Assembly (NCBI GenBank): GCA_027492255.1
Contig: JAPUFB010000003.1
Span: 77,889-141,888, forward strand
DNA length: 64,000 nt
Direction of reading: 5' to 3'
Source: Candidatus Saccharimonadota bacterium
Lineage (GTDB): Bacteria > Patescibacteriota > Saccharimonadia > Saccharimonadales > Saccharimonadaceae
In this document: positions 52,088-60,259 of the stretch, in pieces
How the letters are laid out: the number at the start of each line of letters is the position of its first letter
How positions within the stretch are numbered: position 1 is the first letter of the stretch
Notes under the pieces: model-generated
Told to the model about the DNA's origin: nothing
What the model saw: only the letters and a program-made list of their open reading frames with translations
Database searches by the model: none
Program-made: the position numbers and the translations under genes

Positions 52088-53649
52088 AGCTGGTCTTTTT
52101 TACTCGAGATAAATGCGCTCCACTGACGAATAAGTCGTAGAACCGTCTTGAGTGGTAGTTCTATGAGCATATCGAGAACCATCGCAACGACGTTCATCTT
52201 GCTATACTTCTCACTCATCCAGCGCCCAACGACGACAAATGGCATATATATGAAGTCCCTTAGGACCGTCCAGCCGTTTTGCTGACTGTCGATCGATTCC
52301 AGCTCACGAATCATGCGCGAGAGGCGGAACCCGAGGAAGCTGGCACCTGAGAGGAAAACGAAGAAGATGACCAGGTGAACAATTTCAAATTCTGCAAATC
52401 GCCACAGCAGAAATGCAACGCCAAACAGTACGAGGATGAAAAAGAATGCGTAGGCAACATTGTAGCCCGTACCGAATTTATTCACACTACGGCGTACTAC
52501 ATCCCGACCTCTTTGTCCGTAGAAGATTTGTTGCACTTCACTCACAAGACGAGCGGTATTTGCGCTTGACGGAGGGAGAAGTGTTGCCCGAAGCAGCAAC
52601 ATATAAATCGGTGGGAATGCAAGATTTACAGCAAGCGGGAGCCAGTTGATCATCCCATGAACTACCATATCGTACGGTACCTCAATCGCCACACCAATAA
52701 GAACTTTGGTAATAATCAAAAAGAGGACGCTCTTCACGATACCTCTATTTATCCGCTGGCTGATGCTTTTGTATTCATTGTCAGTCTGCGTCTCAAACGA
52801 GCTAATAAAGTGTTTCTCGTCGGGCACTAATGTTTCAAGACGACTATTCTCATCAATCATACGCTTCACGATACGAAGTGGTGCACCCCGTCGATCAACT
52901 ATACGAAGCAGATCATCAAGCGTTGACGATGCAAGCAATGTATCAATCTGTTGATTTGCGTGAATATATGACACGCGGTCATTGGGTGTTGTACGGTAAC
53001 GGTCAAGAAGTGCAGCCCGTATCATAGGCTCATCTGATTTAAGAAGCGCTTTGTGAACGGCAACATAAAGCGCCGTCTCAATATCAATAGGTGTCTTACC
53101 GTTGAAAATTTTTGTAAAATCAAGCGATTTCTTAAAATGATCGAACGCCATTTGCGCAAAAATTTCGTTATATTCCTCTTCACCAACGAGTCTCTCGGCT
53201 CGCACCGACAGTACGTCGAGTGACCAGTGCTCGGCCGTCGTAGCACTTACCCCTTTTTCGTGCAGTAATCTATGAAAGGCACCTATATACTCTTCTGCAA
53301 GCGTATTGAGTTCCTGTACTGTTTGGTCGCTCACTGTATCATTTTTGATATATCCCGCAAACGTGAGTTCAGCAATCAATTCTTCACCACTTAACTTCAA
53401 GCCGTCTTCCCCGCTCGTCAATATTAACCGCCTATAAAACCGCTTAATTGCGTGTTGAATTAAGAGATGCTCTTCGGTATATTCGGCAGCATTGCGCAAT
53501 TGTTCATACGCGGCCGTCAATGTACCGCCCGCTCCAACAACATGAACTGTCTCGATATGCTCATTTTCCAATTTACGTTCAAGGAAATGCTGGCGCATGG
53601 CAGCAAGTGACCGCGCAAAAGATTGTCCAAGATTATTGAGTTCTGACAT
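52084..53649 (-). CDS. Large helical membrane protein, unknown
   Basis: 521 aa. Residues 1-290 are soluble and mainly helical, with many Glu/Leu/Arg heptads and His-rich motifs. Four hydrophobic segments follow in two pairs (about 300-345 and 390-435), then amphipathic C-terminal helices (about 465-515). No catalytic motif recognised. Convergent overlap with DUF817. Function unknown. Confidence 0.7.
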   Translation of the reverse strand: MSELNNLGQSFARSLAAMRQHFLERKLENEHIETVHVVGAGGTLTAAYEQLRNAAEYTEEHLLIQHAIKRFYRRLILTSGEDGLKLSGEELIAELTFAGYIKNDTVSDQTVQELNTLAEEYIGAFHRLLHEKGVSATTAEHWSLDVLSVRAERLVGEEEYNEIFAQMAFDHFKKSLDFTKIFNGKTPIDIETALYVAVHKALLKSDEPMIRAALLDRYRTTPNDRVSYIHANQQIDTLLASSTLDDLLRIVDRRGAPLRIVKRMIDENSRLETLVPDEKHFISSFETQTDNEYKSISQRINRGIVKSVLFLIITKVLIGVAIEVPYDMVVHGMINWLPLAVNLAFPPIYMLLLRATLLPPSSANTARLVSEVQQIFYGQRGRDVVRRSVNKFGTGYNVAYAFFFILVLFGVAFLLWRFAEFEIVHLVIFFVFLSGASFLGFRLSRMIRELESIDSQQNGWTVLRDFIYMPFVVVGRWMSEKYSKMNVVAMVLDMLIELPLKTVLRLIRQWSAFISSKKDQL

Positions 53650-53728
53650 AGTATTTCTCGAGATTCTTTGTAATAGTATAGCGCAACTTGAGGAAATTCA
53701 TCTACTCGCTCGCTATTGCATTGTCAAT

Positions 53729-53977
53729 TTAGACGTGCTGTTCAAGGACATCGATATCAGCACTAATATCTGAAAAACGCTCTTCAAACATCTTCTTAGC
53801 ATCGTGCAGTCCCATATTGTAGATGTCAGGCCCAAGATTCTGTTTCACGATCGATATGATGTCTTCAGCGGCAACGATTCCGATCTCAGAATCACCAATC
53901 TCCTGCACTCGTGTGATAACCTCGTCGACACATTTCCGTTCAAGATCTTTTGAGAGAGTATCAAATTTTCGAAGCAT
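53729..53977 (-). CDS. DUF2164 family small protein
   Basis: 82 aa from ATG 53977. The pattern SEIGIVAAEDIISIVKQNLG followed by PDIYNMGLHDAKKMFEERF matches DUF2164 (E-I-G, then G-P-x-I-Y-N-x-G). Soluble and helical; family function unknown. TACAAT lies 6 nt before this ATG, which decides it over an upstream in-frame start. Confidence 0.82.
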   Translation of the reverse strand: MLRKFDTLSKDLERKCVDEVITRVQEIGDSEIGIVAAEDIISIVKQNLGPDIYNMGLHDAKKMFEERFSDISADIDVLEQHV

Positions 53978-54048
53978 AGTCCTATTGTAGCAGGACATAT
54001 CACAACTAGCTCACAACTATAGAGGCAGTGCTAATGAATATGTGTGTA

Positions 54049-54089
54049 CCAAAGTAAAAAGGCTAGCACTGCTAACCTTTTTACTTTGG
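54049..54089 (-). terminator. tRNA-Arg terminator that includes the CCA end
   Basis: 14-bp stem CCAAAGTAAAAAGG/CCTTTTTACTTTGG with an inner GCTAGC-like helix; CCA forms its base. Confidence 0.87.
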
Positions 54090-54163
54090 TACACCCGGAA
54101 GGATTCGAACCTACGACCCTCTGTTCCGAAGACAGATGCTCTAATCCACTGAGCTACGGGTGC
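54087..54163 (-). tRNA. tRNA-Arg (UCG)
   Basis: Minus-strand cloverleaf: acceptor GCACCCG/CGGGTGT (G-U at the first pair), D-arm GCTC/GAGC, anticodon stem TCTGT/ACAGA with loop CTTCGGA (anticodon TCG), T-arm GTAGG-TTCGAAT-CCTTC with one T-T mismatch, encoded CCA. Confidence 0.93.
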
Positions 54164-54208
54164 TCATCCATATATACTACCATAAAAACAGAGGTCAAAG
54201 TGGAACGT

Positions 54209-54340
54209 CTTCGGTCCGAAGACAGAGTCACCTTCGGCGACCCCCGAACTTCGCTATTGAAAACAAGTTTTCATCGGAAGATTCGTTTCCGAACTGCCGC
54301 TGGCAGTTCTCACTCTAATCCACTGAGCTACGGGTGCTCA
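54209..54340 (-). repeat. tRNA-Arg 5'-half copy with a chain of small hairpins
   Basis: 28 nt of the tRNA-Arg 5' half are repeated at 54313-54340, and an 11-nt anticodon-arm match (CCGAAGACAGA) lies at about 54216-54226. Between them are small perfect hairpins: GTCACC/GGCGAC with TTCG loop, GAAAAC/GTTTTC, CGGAA/TTCCG and GAACTGCC/GGCAGTTC. It resembles the hairpin-rich tails next to the tRNA-Glu and tRNA-Gly copies but lacks the 44-bp insert. Confidence 0.7.
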
Positions 54341-54443
54341 CTACATGCTGAGAATACGTACAGGGGTATAGTATACAGCTCTCCTCTTGCGGAGGCAAGT
54401 AAGCGTAGTGTATACTCTAACCATAAATAATTAAAGGAGATGT

Positions 54444-55172
54444 ATGGATAACACACCCTTACAGAAGCAACCTGTGGTTGAGACTGCTGTTATGAATAGC
54501 AACCCACGAAACTTCTTAGTCACGTTTCTTCTAGCAACTTTCACTGGCGGACTTGCACTGCGCAATTTCTACGTTGGTGACAAAAAAATCGGCTGGCTCC
54601 GTCTTAGCCTCTATGTCGGTGGCCTTATCTGGGCATTCCTCTGGTTCCTTATGGGGCAATTTATTCTTGGATCTGTCGGCTACCTCGCAATGGCAGTTGC
54701 TGGTGTTTGGGCAATTGTTGACTTCTTTATTGTGTATTTCAAGGTTCGAACTGACGCCGAGGGGCAAGCTCTCACTACCACTCCTCGTGATATGAAGTGG
54801 GCAAAGGTTATCTTCCTTGTCACGATCATTCTCTGGGGTTTGTATGCATTAGGTATTTTGATTGTTGCAGTCAACGCAGAAAACTTTTCAAAATCAAATA
54901 TTTTTAATCGCAGCTCTAGTAGTAGTTTAAATAGCACGATCGATTCTACGTCATCAAATGAAACAAGTACATTGAATGCCGCCTACGCAAATATCACGAC
55001 TGGTATGAGCCGGGCAAATGTCGAAGACCTCCTTGGTTCACCAAGCGACAGCTGTTCTGATTATACGATCAGCTCAGATGTATACGCAACCTGTGCCTAT
55101 GGAAGCTACAGTACTGTTTATATTTCAATCAGCTACAAGAATGATGTAGTCGAAAGCAAAGCTAAGTACTAG
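54444..55172 (+). CDS. TM2-domain membrane protein with BamE-like C-terminus
   Basis: 242 aa. The TM2 domain occupies about residues 20-95 (FTGGLALRNFYVGDKKIGWLRL, cut here: FTGGLALRNFYVGDKK), with two helices, then a third helix (about 113-135). A Ser/Thr-rich linker leads to a small domain INTTGMSRANVEDLLG-type (ITTGMSRANVEDLLGSPSD) similar to SmpA/BamE folds, with two Cys. ATG 54444 has AAAGGAGATG upstream. Promoter TATACT at 54411-54416; a terminator follows. Function unknown; TM2 proteins are often of unknown role. Confidence 0.75.
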   Translation: MDNTPLQKQPVVETAVMNSNPRNFLVTFLLATFTGGLALRNFYVGDKKIGWLRLSLYVGGLIWAFLWFLMGQFILGSVGYLAMAVAGVWAIVDFFIVYFKVRTDAEGQALTTTPRDMKWAKVIFLVTIILWGLYALGILIVAVNAENFSKSNIFNRSSSSSLNSTIDSTSSNETSTLNAAYANITTGMSRANVEDLLGSPSDSCSDYTISSDVYATCAYGSYSTVYISISYKNDVVESKAKY

Positions 55173-55191
55173 ATTAAGTTCTATAGCAGAT

Positions 55192-55223
55192 AAAACCAGC
55201 CCATTCAGGGCTGGTTTTGCATT
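55192..55223 (+). terminator. Rho-independent terminator
   Basis: AAAACCAGCCC/GGGCTGGTTTT stem, 11 bp, then TGCATTTT. The murB -10 box begins only about 10 nt later. Confidence 0.9.
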
Positions 55224-55241
55224 TTACGTTATAATAACGGT

Positions 55242-56285
55242 ATGAAAATCCTCACCTCGATACCTCTCGCTAAGTATACCTCGCTACGCGTCGGTGGTCC
55301 GGCAGAGCACCTGATGCTATGTGAATCATATACAGATATACATAGAGCACTTCAAGATTTTCCTAAAAGCCATGTTCTTGGCTATGGATGTAACATACTT
55401 GTGAGCGACGATGGACTATCCGGTACGACCCTACTCTTCCAGGGAGGCTCAACTACAATAGAGGATACACTCGTCATCGCTGATGCAGGCGTATGGTGGG
55501 ATGATGTTGTGAAGATGGCGATCGATCATGGATTATGGGGCCTAGAGCTTATGAGTGCAGTTCCAAGTAGTGTAGGTGGTGCAGTCTTTGGAAATATCGC
55601 CTGTTATGGACAACAAATATCTGACACACTTGCATGGATCGATATCTTCGATACGGAAACTGGTGAAATTTCACGCCAGCCGAAAGAATCGTTTGTATTT
55701 GGATATCGTGAAAGTTCCCTACAAAAAGACAATTCAAAAATTATCGTCCGTGCAGCATTTCAACTATCGAGAAAACCGCTTCATGAGCTAAAGTATGATT
55801 CCGCGATTGCAATTGGTAAAGAATTAGGTATTGACCATACGACGCTCGAACACTGCCGGAATATTATCATAGAAACACGCCGGCGAGCTGGATCACTGTA
55901 TGATCCACATGATCCAGATCCAGAACGCACAGCCGGCTCATTTTTCAAAAACCCTATGGTGAGTAAGGAGCAGGCTGAAATGCTGGCCCGCTTCGACGAA
56001 ACAGGTAAGACCCTGGAGCGCATCTTAAGTCAGGCTAAGATTCATGGTGGCACAACCCAGCGAGCCTCAGCTGCACACATACTACTTGCTGCTGGTTATC
56101 ACCGAGGACAAACCTGGGACAAGGTCCGTCTTCACCCTTCACATGTACTGAAGCTTTCGACTCTCCCGGGCGCAACCGCCCAAGAAGTATATGATGTCTG
56201 CCAAGAAATTATTGCTACCGTTAAGAATAACCTCGACATAGACCTTGAACCAGAGGTCAAGTTTATAGGTACTTTCCGTCAGTAA
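55242..56285 (+). CDS. murB: UDP-N-acetylenolpyruvoylglucosamine reductase
   Basis: 347 aa. MurB reduces the MurA product to UDP-MurNAc using FAD/NADPH. Visible: SLRVGGPAEHL (residues 14-24), GYGCNILVSDDGL (FAD), MSAVPSSVGGAVFGNIACYG, FGYRESSLQ, RTAGSFFKNP (proton-donor Ser region) and a C-terminal Glu-containing segment. It is a type I-like enzyme. TATAAT ends 6 nt before the ATG (55230-55235), a clear leaderless start. murA lies 1.5 kb downstream, past the divergent glyA. Confidence 0.95.
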   Translation: MKILTSIPLAKYTSLRVGGPAEHLMLCESYTDIHRALQDFPKSHVLGYGCNILVSDDGLSGTTLLFQGGSTTIEDTLVIADAGVWWDDVVKMAIDHGLWGLELMSAVPSSVGGAVFGNIACYGQQISDTLAWIDIFDTETGEISRQPKESFVFGYRESSLQKDNSKIIVRAAFQLSRKPLHELKYDSAIAIGKELGIDHTTLEHCRNIIIETRRRAGSLYDPHDPDPERTAGSFFKNPMVSKEQAEMLARFDETGKTLERILSQAKIHGGTTQRASAAHILLAAGYHRGQTWDKVRLHPSHVLKLSTLPGATAQEVYDVCQEIIATVKNNLDIDLEPEVKFIGTFRQ

Positions 56286-56363
56286 TACTTATATCTGAGC
56301 AATAATATGCATATTAGTCTATGTGTGCGGATATGTATATTTATATATTCATAAACGATGTAC

Positions 56364-57644
56364 TTACGGCTTGTCGCTTGGCAACGGAAACTGAACTGCA
56401 AACGCTTCGACTTCTCTCTTCAGTTGCTGGAGTCTATCGAAATCATCTCTCGAATCTATTGCCTGTTTCATCCAGTCGGCGATGCGGGCCATATGCTCTT
56501 CACGTAGTCCGCGCGTAGTAATAGCAGGCGTTCCCAACCTAATCCCACTTGGTCGAAACGGCGGTAATGGATCATCCGGTACGGCATTCTTATTCAGTGT
56601 CAGCCCAATCGCATCAAGCGCTTTTTCGACAACTGACCCATCCACTCCAAAACTTTCCTGAACATTGGCAAGTATAAGATGGTTGCTTGTACCACCAGTC
56701 ACCAGCTGAAATCCTCTCAGCTTTAGTTCTTCAGCTAGGACAGATGCGTTCTTCACTATCTGCTGAGCATATTGCTTAAATTCTGGTCGCAACGCCTCAC
56801 CGAAAGCAACAGCTTTTGCGGCAATACTGTGCATATGTGGACCACCTTGCATTCCCGGAAAAACTGCTCGGTCAACAAGAGTCGGAATATTTTCTAACGT
56901 TTTTTCCGGCGCTCGAAGCGGATTACCCACCACGCCTTTCGACAAAATCAACCCGCCTCGTGGCCCCCTAAGGGTTTTGTGAGTTGTCGTCGTAATAATA
57001 TGAAACCCGTAGTCGAAAGGATTTTTTGCAACACCCCCTACGATAAGTCCGGCAACATGAGCCATATCGGCCATGAGAAGCGCGCCAACTTCATGTCCTA
57101 TTGCCGCAAATTTTGCGTAATCAAGTTCTCGGGGATATGCCGAGAAACCAGCAAGAATAATCTTGGGCTTATGCTCAAGAGCTAATGCTCGCAGCTCTTC
57201 ATAATCAATCTCACCAGTCGCTGGATCCTTCATCTTGTAGCGAATAAAGTTATAAAGATGAGCGCTCCGGGTCACAGGTGCTCCATGTGTGAGATGTCCG
57301 CCATGACTTAAGTCCATAGCAAGAATCGTATCGCCCGGCTGACACCAAGCACTGTAGACTGCCTCGTTCGCGGGAGCTCCAGAATGCGGCTGCACATTAG
57401 CATGATCGGCGCCAAAGAGTTGTTTTGCGCGATCAATTGCAAGCTGTTCGATCTTATCCGTAAATTCCTGTCCGCCGTAATACCGTTTCCCTGGGTATCC
57501 CTCGGAATATTTATTAGTAAAAATACTCCCCATCGCCGTCAGTACGTCGCGACTTACGTAATTCTCACTTGGGATGAGTTCAAGACCGCGCCGTTGGCGC
57601 TCTAATTCTTGCTGTATCAAATCCGCAACAGTCGTATCATTCAT
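56364..57644 (-). CDS. glyA: Serine hydroxymethyltransferase
   Basis: 426 aa PLP enzyme. It converts serine and tetrahydrofolate to glycine and methylene-THF. Features: ELIPSENYVS (residues 18-27), YPGKRYYGG, AMDLSHGGHLTHG, the DMAHVAGLI block, the PLP Lys in TTTTHKTLRGPRGG, and FPGMQGGPHMH. It has an AGGAG site 12 nt upstream. Divergent from the HTH-MurA gene; the 92-nt gap holds the TGTAAT dyads, so both genes may be under the same regulator. Confidence 0.96.
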   Translation of the reverse strand: MNDTTVADLIQQELERQRRGLELIPSENYVSRDVLTAMGSIFTNKYSEGYPGKRYYGGQEFTDKIEQLAIDRAKQLFGADHANVQPHSGAPANEAVYSAWCQPGDTILAMDLSHGGHLTHGAPVTRSAHLYNFIRYKMKDPATGEIDYEELRALALEHKPKIILAGFSAYPRELDYAKFAAIGHEVGALLMADMAHVAGLIVGGVAKNPFDYGFHIITTTTHKTLRGPRGGLILSKGVVGNPLRAPEKTLENIPTLVDRAVFPGMQGGPHMHSIAAKAVAFGEALRPEFKQYAQQIVKNASVLAEELKLRGFQLVTGGTSNHLILANVQESFGVDGSVVEKALDAIGLTLNKNAVPDDPLPPFRPSGIRLGTPAITTRGLREEHMARIADWMKQAIDSRDDFDRLQQLKREVEAFAVQFPLPSDKP

Positions 57645-57689
57645 GTTCAGATTAACTCCTCGTTCAATTACCTCTTATTATACTCTACG

Positions 57690-57732
57690 ATTACATTTCT
57701 CTTGTAATTATATCGTATGTGATATAATTACA
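57690..57732. promoter_or_regulatory. Operator-like dyads in the glyA-murA intergenic region
   Basis: A perfect inverted repeat, TGTAATTATATC (57703-57714) and GATATAATTACA (57721-57732), separated by 6 nt, ends 4 nt before the murA start codon. It contains the murA -10 box (TATAAT, 57723-57728). A third half-site ATTACA (57690-57695) forms a second dyad with TGTAAT (57703-57708). The glyA -10 (57677-57682) is adjacent. The XRE-type HTH encoded by the next gene is the natural candidate to bind it. Confidence 0.75.
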
Positions 57733-57736
57733 GCAT

Positions 57737-59254
57737 ATGCTATACAAAGAACGACTTGGAAAATTAATTCAAGAAACACGTAGTTCCCGTAATATGACGC
57801 AAGCTGACCTTGCGGAAGCGCTCGGTACTAGCCAAAGTGCAATCAACCGTATTGAAAAAGGCGGACAAAATGTCAGCCTTGAGATGCTCGCTCGTATAGG
57901 AGAGGTACTTTCCAGCGATATTATTTCAATTAATACAAGTGGCCCTAATCTTGAAATTGAAGGTGGCAAAAAATTATCCGGATCAATCGAGGTAAAGACG
58001 AGTAAAAATGCCGCGGTTGCCTTGCTGTGCGCGGCCCTCCTCAATAAAGGTACAACAACCCTTCGGCGAGTCGCTCGTATCGAAGAAGTTAATCGTATTA
58101 TTGAAGTCCTACAGAGTATTGGCGTAAAAACACGGTGGATCGACGACACAAATGATCTCATCATCACTCCCCCGGCACGCCTAAAACTTGAGGAAATTGA
58201 TGTCGAGGCAGCAGAGAAAACACGTACTGTTATTATGTTCCTGGGGCCACTCCTTTACCAATACCACGAATTCAAACTTCCTTACGCAGGTGGCTGCAAT
58301 CTAGGAACACGCACTGTTGAGCCGCATCTTTCTGGTCTCGCCCCATTTGGCATGTCAGTCGAAGCAAAAACGGGTGCATATCACATTTCTACCACGCCAA
58401 AAAATCCTTCTCGTCCTATTATTCTCACTGAACGAGGCGATACCGTAACTGAAAACGTCATTATGGCTGCAGCTCTTCACGACGGCGTCACAGTTATTCG
58501 TAACGCAAGCCCGAATTATATGGTACAAGATATCTGTTTCTTCCTTGAGAAACTCGGCGTAAAAATAGAGGGTATCGGTACGACACATCTGACGATTACT
58601 GGACTGAAAACTATCAAAAAAAATGTCGAATATTATCCTAGCGAAGACCCGATTGAGGCAATGAGTTTTATCGCAGCGGCTGTTGTTACTAACTCCGAGC
58701 TTACGATTTCGCGCTCACCAATAGAGTTTCTTGAACTTGAACTGGCGATCCTCGAAGAGATGGGGCTTGAGTACAGCTCAAGCGCTGAATACAAAGCCGC
58801 AAACGGAAAAACTCGACTTGTCGATATTACGATCAAGCCATCAAAGCTCAAAGCGCCGAAAGACAAATTACATCCGCTCCCATTCCCAGGTGTCAATATT
58901 GATAACTTGCCGTTTATGGGACTTATTGCAACAGTTGCTGAAGGACGGACGCTCGTTCACGACTGGCTGTATGAGAATCGCGCTATCTACTTTCTCGAGC
59001 TCACCAAGCTCAATGCAAATATCGAACTACTCGATCCACACCGGGTTTATATCAATGGTCCAACACATTGGCGGGCAGCTGACGTCGTGGCGCCACCCGC
59101 ACTACGTCCAACAGTCGTAATACTACTCGCGATGCTTGCCGCGCCCGGTGTATCTAAGCTTCGTAATGTCTATCAAATTGATCGTGGCTATGAACAATTA
59201 GCCGCCCGTCTCAATACTATTGGCGCCGAAATTCATCCCTTCAGGGATCTCTAG
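57737..59254 (+). CDS. murA: XRE helix-turn-helix fused to UDP-GlcNAc enolpyruvyl transferase
   Basis: 505 aa, versus about 420 for MurA. Residues 1-65 are a complete XRE/Cro HTH: MTQADLAEALGTSQSAINRIEKG. Residues 70-505 are MurA, which makes the first committed peptidoglycan precursor. Active-site features are conserved: KTSKNAAVALL (Lys, Asn), the reactive Cys in AGGCNLGTRTVEPHL, and the Asp region PGVNIDNLPFMG. So both halves look functional. The start is fixed by TATAAT about 8 nt upstream and lies 4 nt after a perfect operator-like dyad. This implies a cell-wall enzyme that can bind its own promoter. The frame is continuous, so it is not a sequencing merge. Confidence 0.92.
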   Translation: MLYKERLGKLIQETRSSRNMTQADLAEALGTSQSAINRIEKGGQNVSLEMLARIGEVLSSDIISINTSGPNLEIEGGKKLSGSIEVKTSKNAAVALLCAALLNKGTTTLRRVARIEEVNRIIEVLQSIGVKTRWIDDTNDLIITPPARLKLEEIDVEAAEKTRTVIMFLGPLLYQYHEFKLPYAGGCNLGTRTVEPHLSGLAPFGMSVEAKTGAYHISTTPKNPSRPIILTERGDTVTENVIMAAALHDGVTVIRNASPNYMVQDICFFLEKLGVKIEGIGTTHLTITGLKTIKKNVEYYPSEDPIEAMSFIAAAVVTNSELTISRSPIEFLELELAILEEMGLEYSSSAEYKAANGKTRLVDITIKPSKLKAPKDKLHPLPFPGVNIDNLPFMGLIATVAEGRTLVHDWLYENRAIYFLELTKLNANIELLDPHRVYINGPTHWRAADVVAPPALRPTVVILLAMLAAPGVSKLRNVYQIDRGYEQLAARLNTIGAEIHPFRDL

Positions 59255-59907
59255 ATCGTATCTTTTTGAATCTGCGGTTTGCCGTTTTCCCAAGTTACAA
59301 TACCGATTGGCTTGGCGATAACTACTTCGCGTCCCGCTACTGGACCGCTCAGTTGACAGCTATACATCGTCAATTGTGGATCGATCGTGCGTGCTTCAAT
59401 CTCAATAGCATTTTCTGGAACCTTCTTTTTCTCTGTCACTTCGTATGCATAGCGTGTGCCTTCATAATCAACATAGAGCTGATCGCCAATTTGTAATTTA
59501 TCGATATGATAAAACGGCGACTTAGCACGGGTTTGATCAGGAGTAAGTCCTAGATTAAAACGATGGGCTGCGAGAACATAATTGCCGCCATTTTTGGGAT
59601 TACCACTGCTTGGCGAACGATGTATCGCCCCTTTTTCAAGCGCAGTAGTCTCATCGCCATTAATTTCAACTGTCGCAACGTCAACATTAATCTGCGGAAT
59701 ATAAAGTCGATTTTCGGCCACAGTTGGTTTTTCAGCCATCAACTTCTTTGCAACCACGTCAGTCTGACCTTGAAAAATCTTCATCTCAGGTGAAAGCGTA
59801 TTTATAAGTAAGTATCCGCCCAGCAAAACACCAAACACTGGTATAGCTACAAGTAATTTGCGTGCCTTTGTTTGTTTTTGTATCCCATGACGAATTCGAT
59901 ACCTCAT
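59251..59907 (-). CDS. Sortase family transpeptidase
   Basis: 218 aa. N-terminal basic stretch and a single transmembrane helix (about residues 17-38), then the sortase beta-barrel: IPQINVDVATVEING, catalytic His in VLAAHRFNLG, catalytic Cys in QLTMYSCQL and Arg in GREVVIAKPIG. TATACT lies 10 nt before ATG 59907. It overlaps the convergent murA stop by 4 nt. Probable substrates in the window are the surface proteins at 36843-38939 and 45078-46187, which end in LPAxIxxTGP signals. Confidence 0.92.
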   Translation of the reverse strand: MRYRIRHGIQKQTKARKLLVAIPVFGVLLGGYLLINTLSPEMKIFQGQTDVVAKKLMAEKPTVAENRLYIPQINVDVATVEINGDETTALEKGAIHRSPSSGNPKNGGNYVLAAHRFNLGLTPDQTRAKSPFYHIDKLQIGDQLYVDYEGTRYAYEVTEKKKVPENAIEIEARTIDPQLTMYSCQLSGPVAGREVVIAKPIGIVTWENGKPQIQKDTI

Positions 59908-60023
59908 ATGCTTAGACAGTATACCATGCGTCCAAAGCTTGGAAAAATAGCCTCTGTTTGCTACAATTATCCCTGTTCATCGCATATGTTATCAAAAAAC
60001 ATCGCACTTTTTTAAAATCTTAT

Positions 60024-60101
60024 GGCGAACGTAGCTCAGTTGGTTAGAGCGCTGGTTTGTGGTACCGGAGGTCGTGGGTTCAAGACCCATCGTTCGCCCC
60101 A
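60024..60101 (+). tRNA. tRNA-His (GUG)
   Basis: Encoded G-1, acceptor GCGAACG/CGTTCGC with C73, anticodon stem CTGGT/ACCGG and loop TTGTGGT (anticodon GTG), T-arm GTGGG-TTCAAGA-CCCAT, encoded CCA. G-1/C73 is diagnostic of tRNA-His. Confidence 0.97.
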
Positions 60102-60139
60102 TAGAAAAAACCTACCGTTATGGTAGGTTTTTTCTATGG
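60099..60139. terminator. Shared terminator of two convergent tRNAs
   Basis: CCATAGAAAAAACCTACC pairs perfectly over 18 bp with its complement, 4-nt loop. The CCA of tRNA-His starts one arm and the CCA of tRNA-Arg starts the other. Confidence 0.9.
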
Positions 60140-60213
60140 TACCCCGGACACGATTTGAACGTGTGACCTTAGGCTTAGAAGTCCTCTGCTCTATCCAACT
60201 GAGCTACCGGGGC
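60137..60213 (-). tRNA. tRNA-Arg (UCU), anticodon stem with two mismatches
   Basis: Acceptor GCCCCGG/CCGGGGT, D-arm GCTC/GAGC, loop CTTCTAA (anticodon TCT), T-arm normal, encoded CCA. The anticodon stem reads GAGGA/GCCTA, giving only three canonical pairs; both terminal pairs are purine-purine (G-A and A-G). Confidence 0.9.
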
Positions 60214-60259
60214 GTACTACAGCTATATTTTAACAGATTAAAAGGTATAATAAGAGGTA

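Noticed and set aside
53978-54443. Protein-coding gene at 54044-54430 (+)
   Set aside because: The open frame crosses the tRNA-Arg gene, its terminator and tRNA copies; it is an artefact of antisense tRNA sequence.
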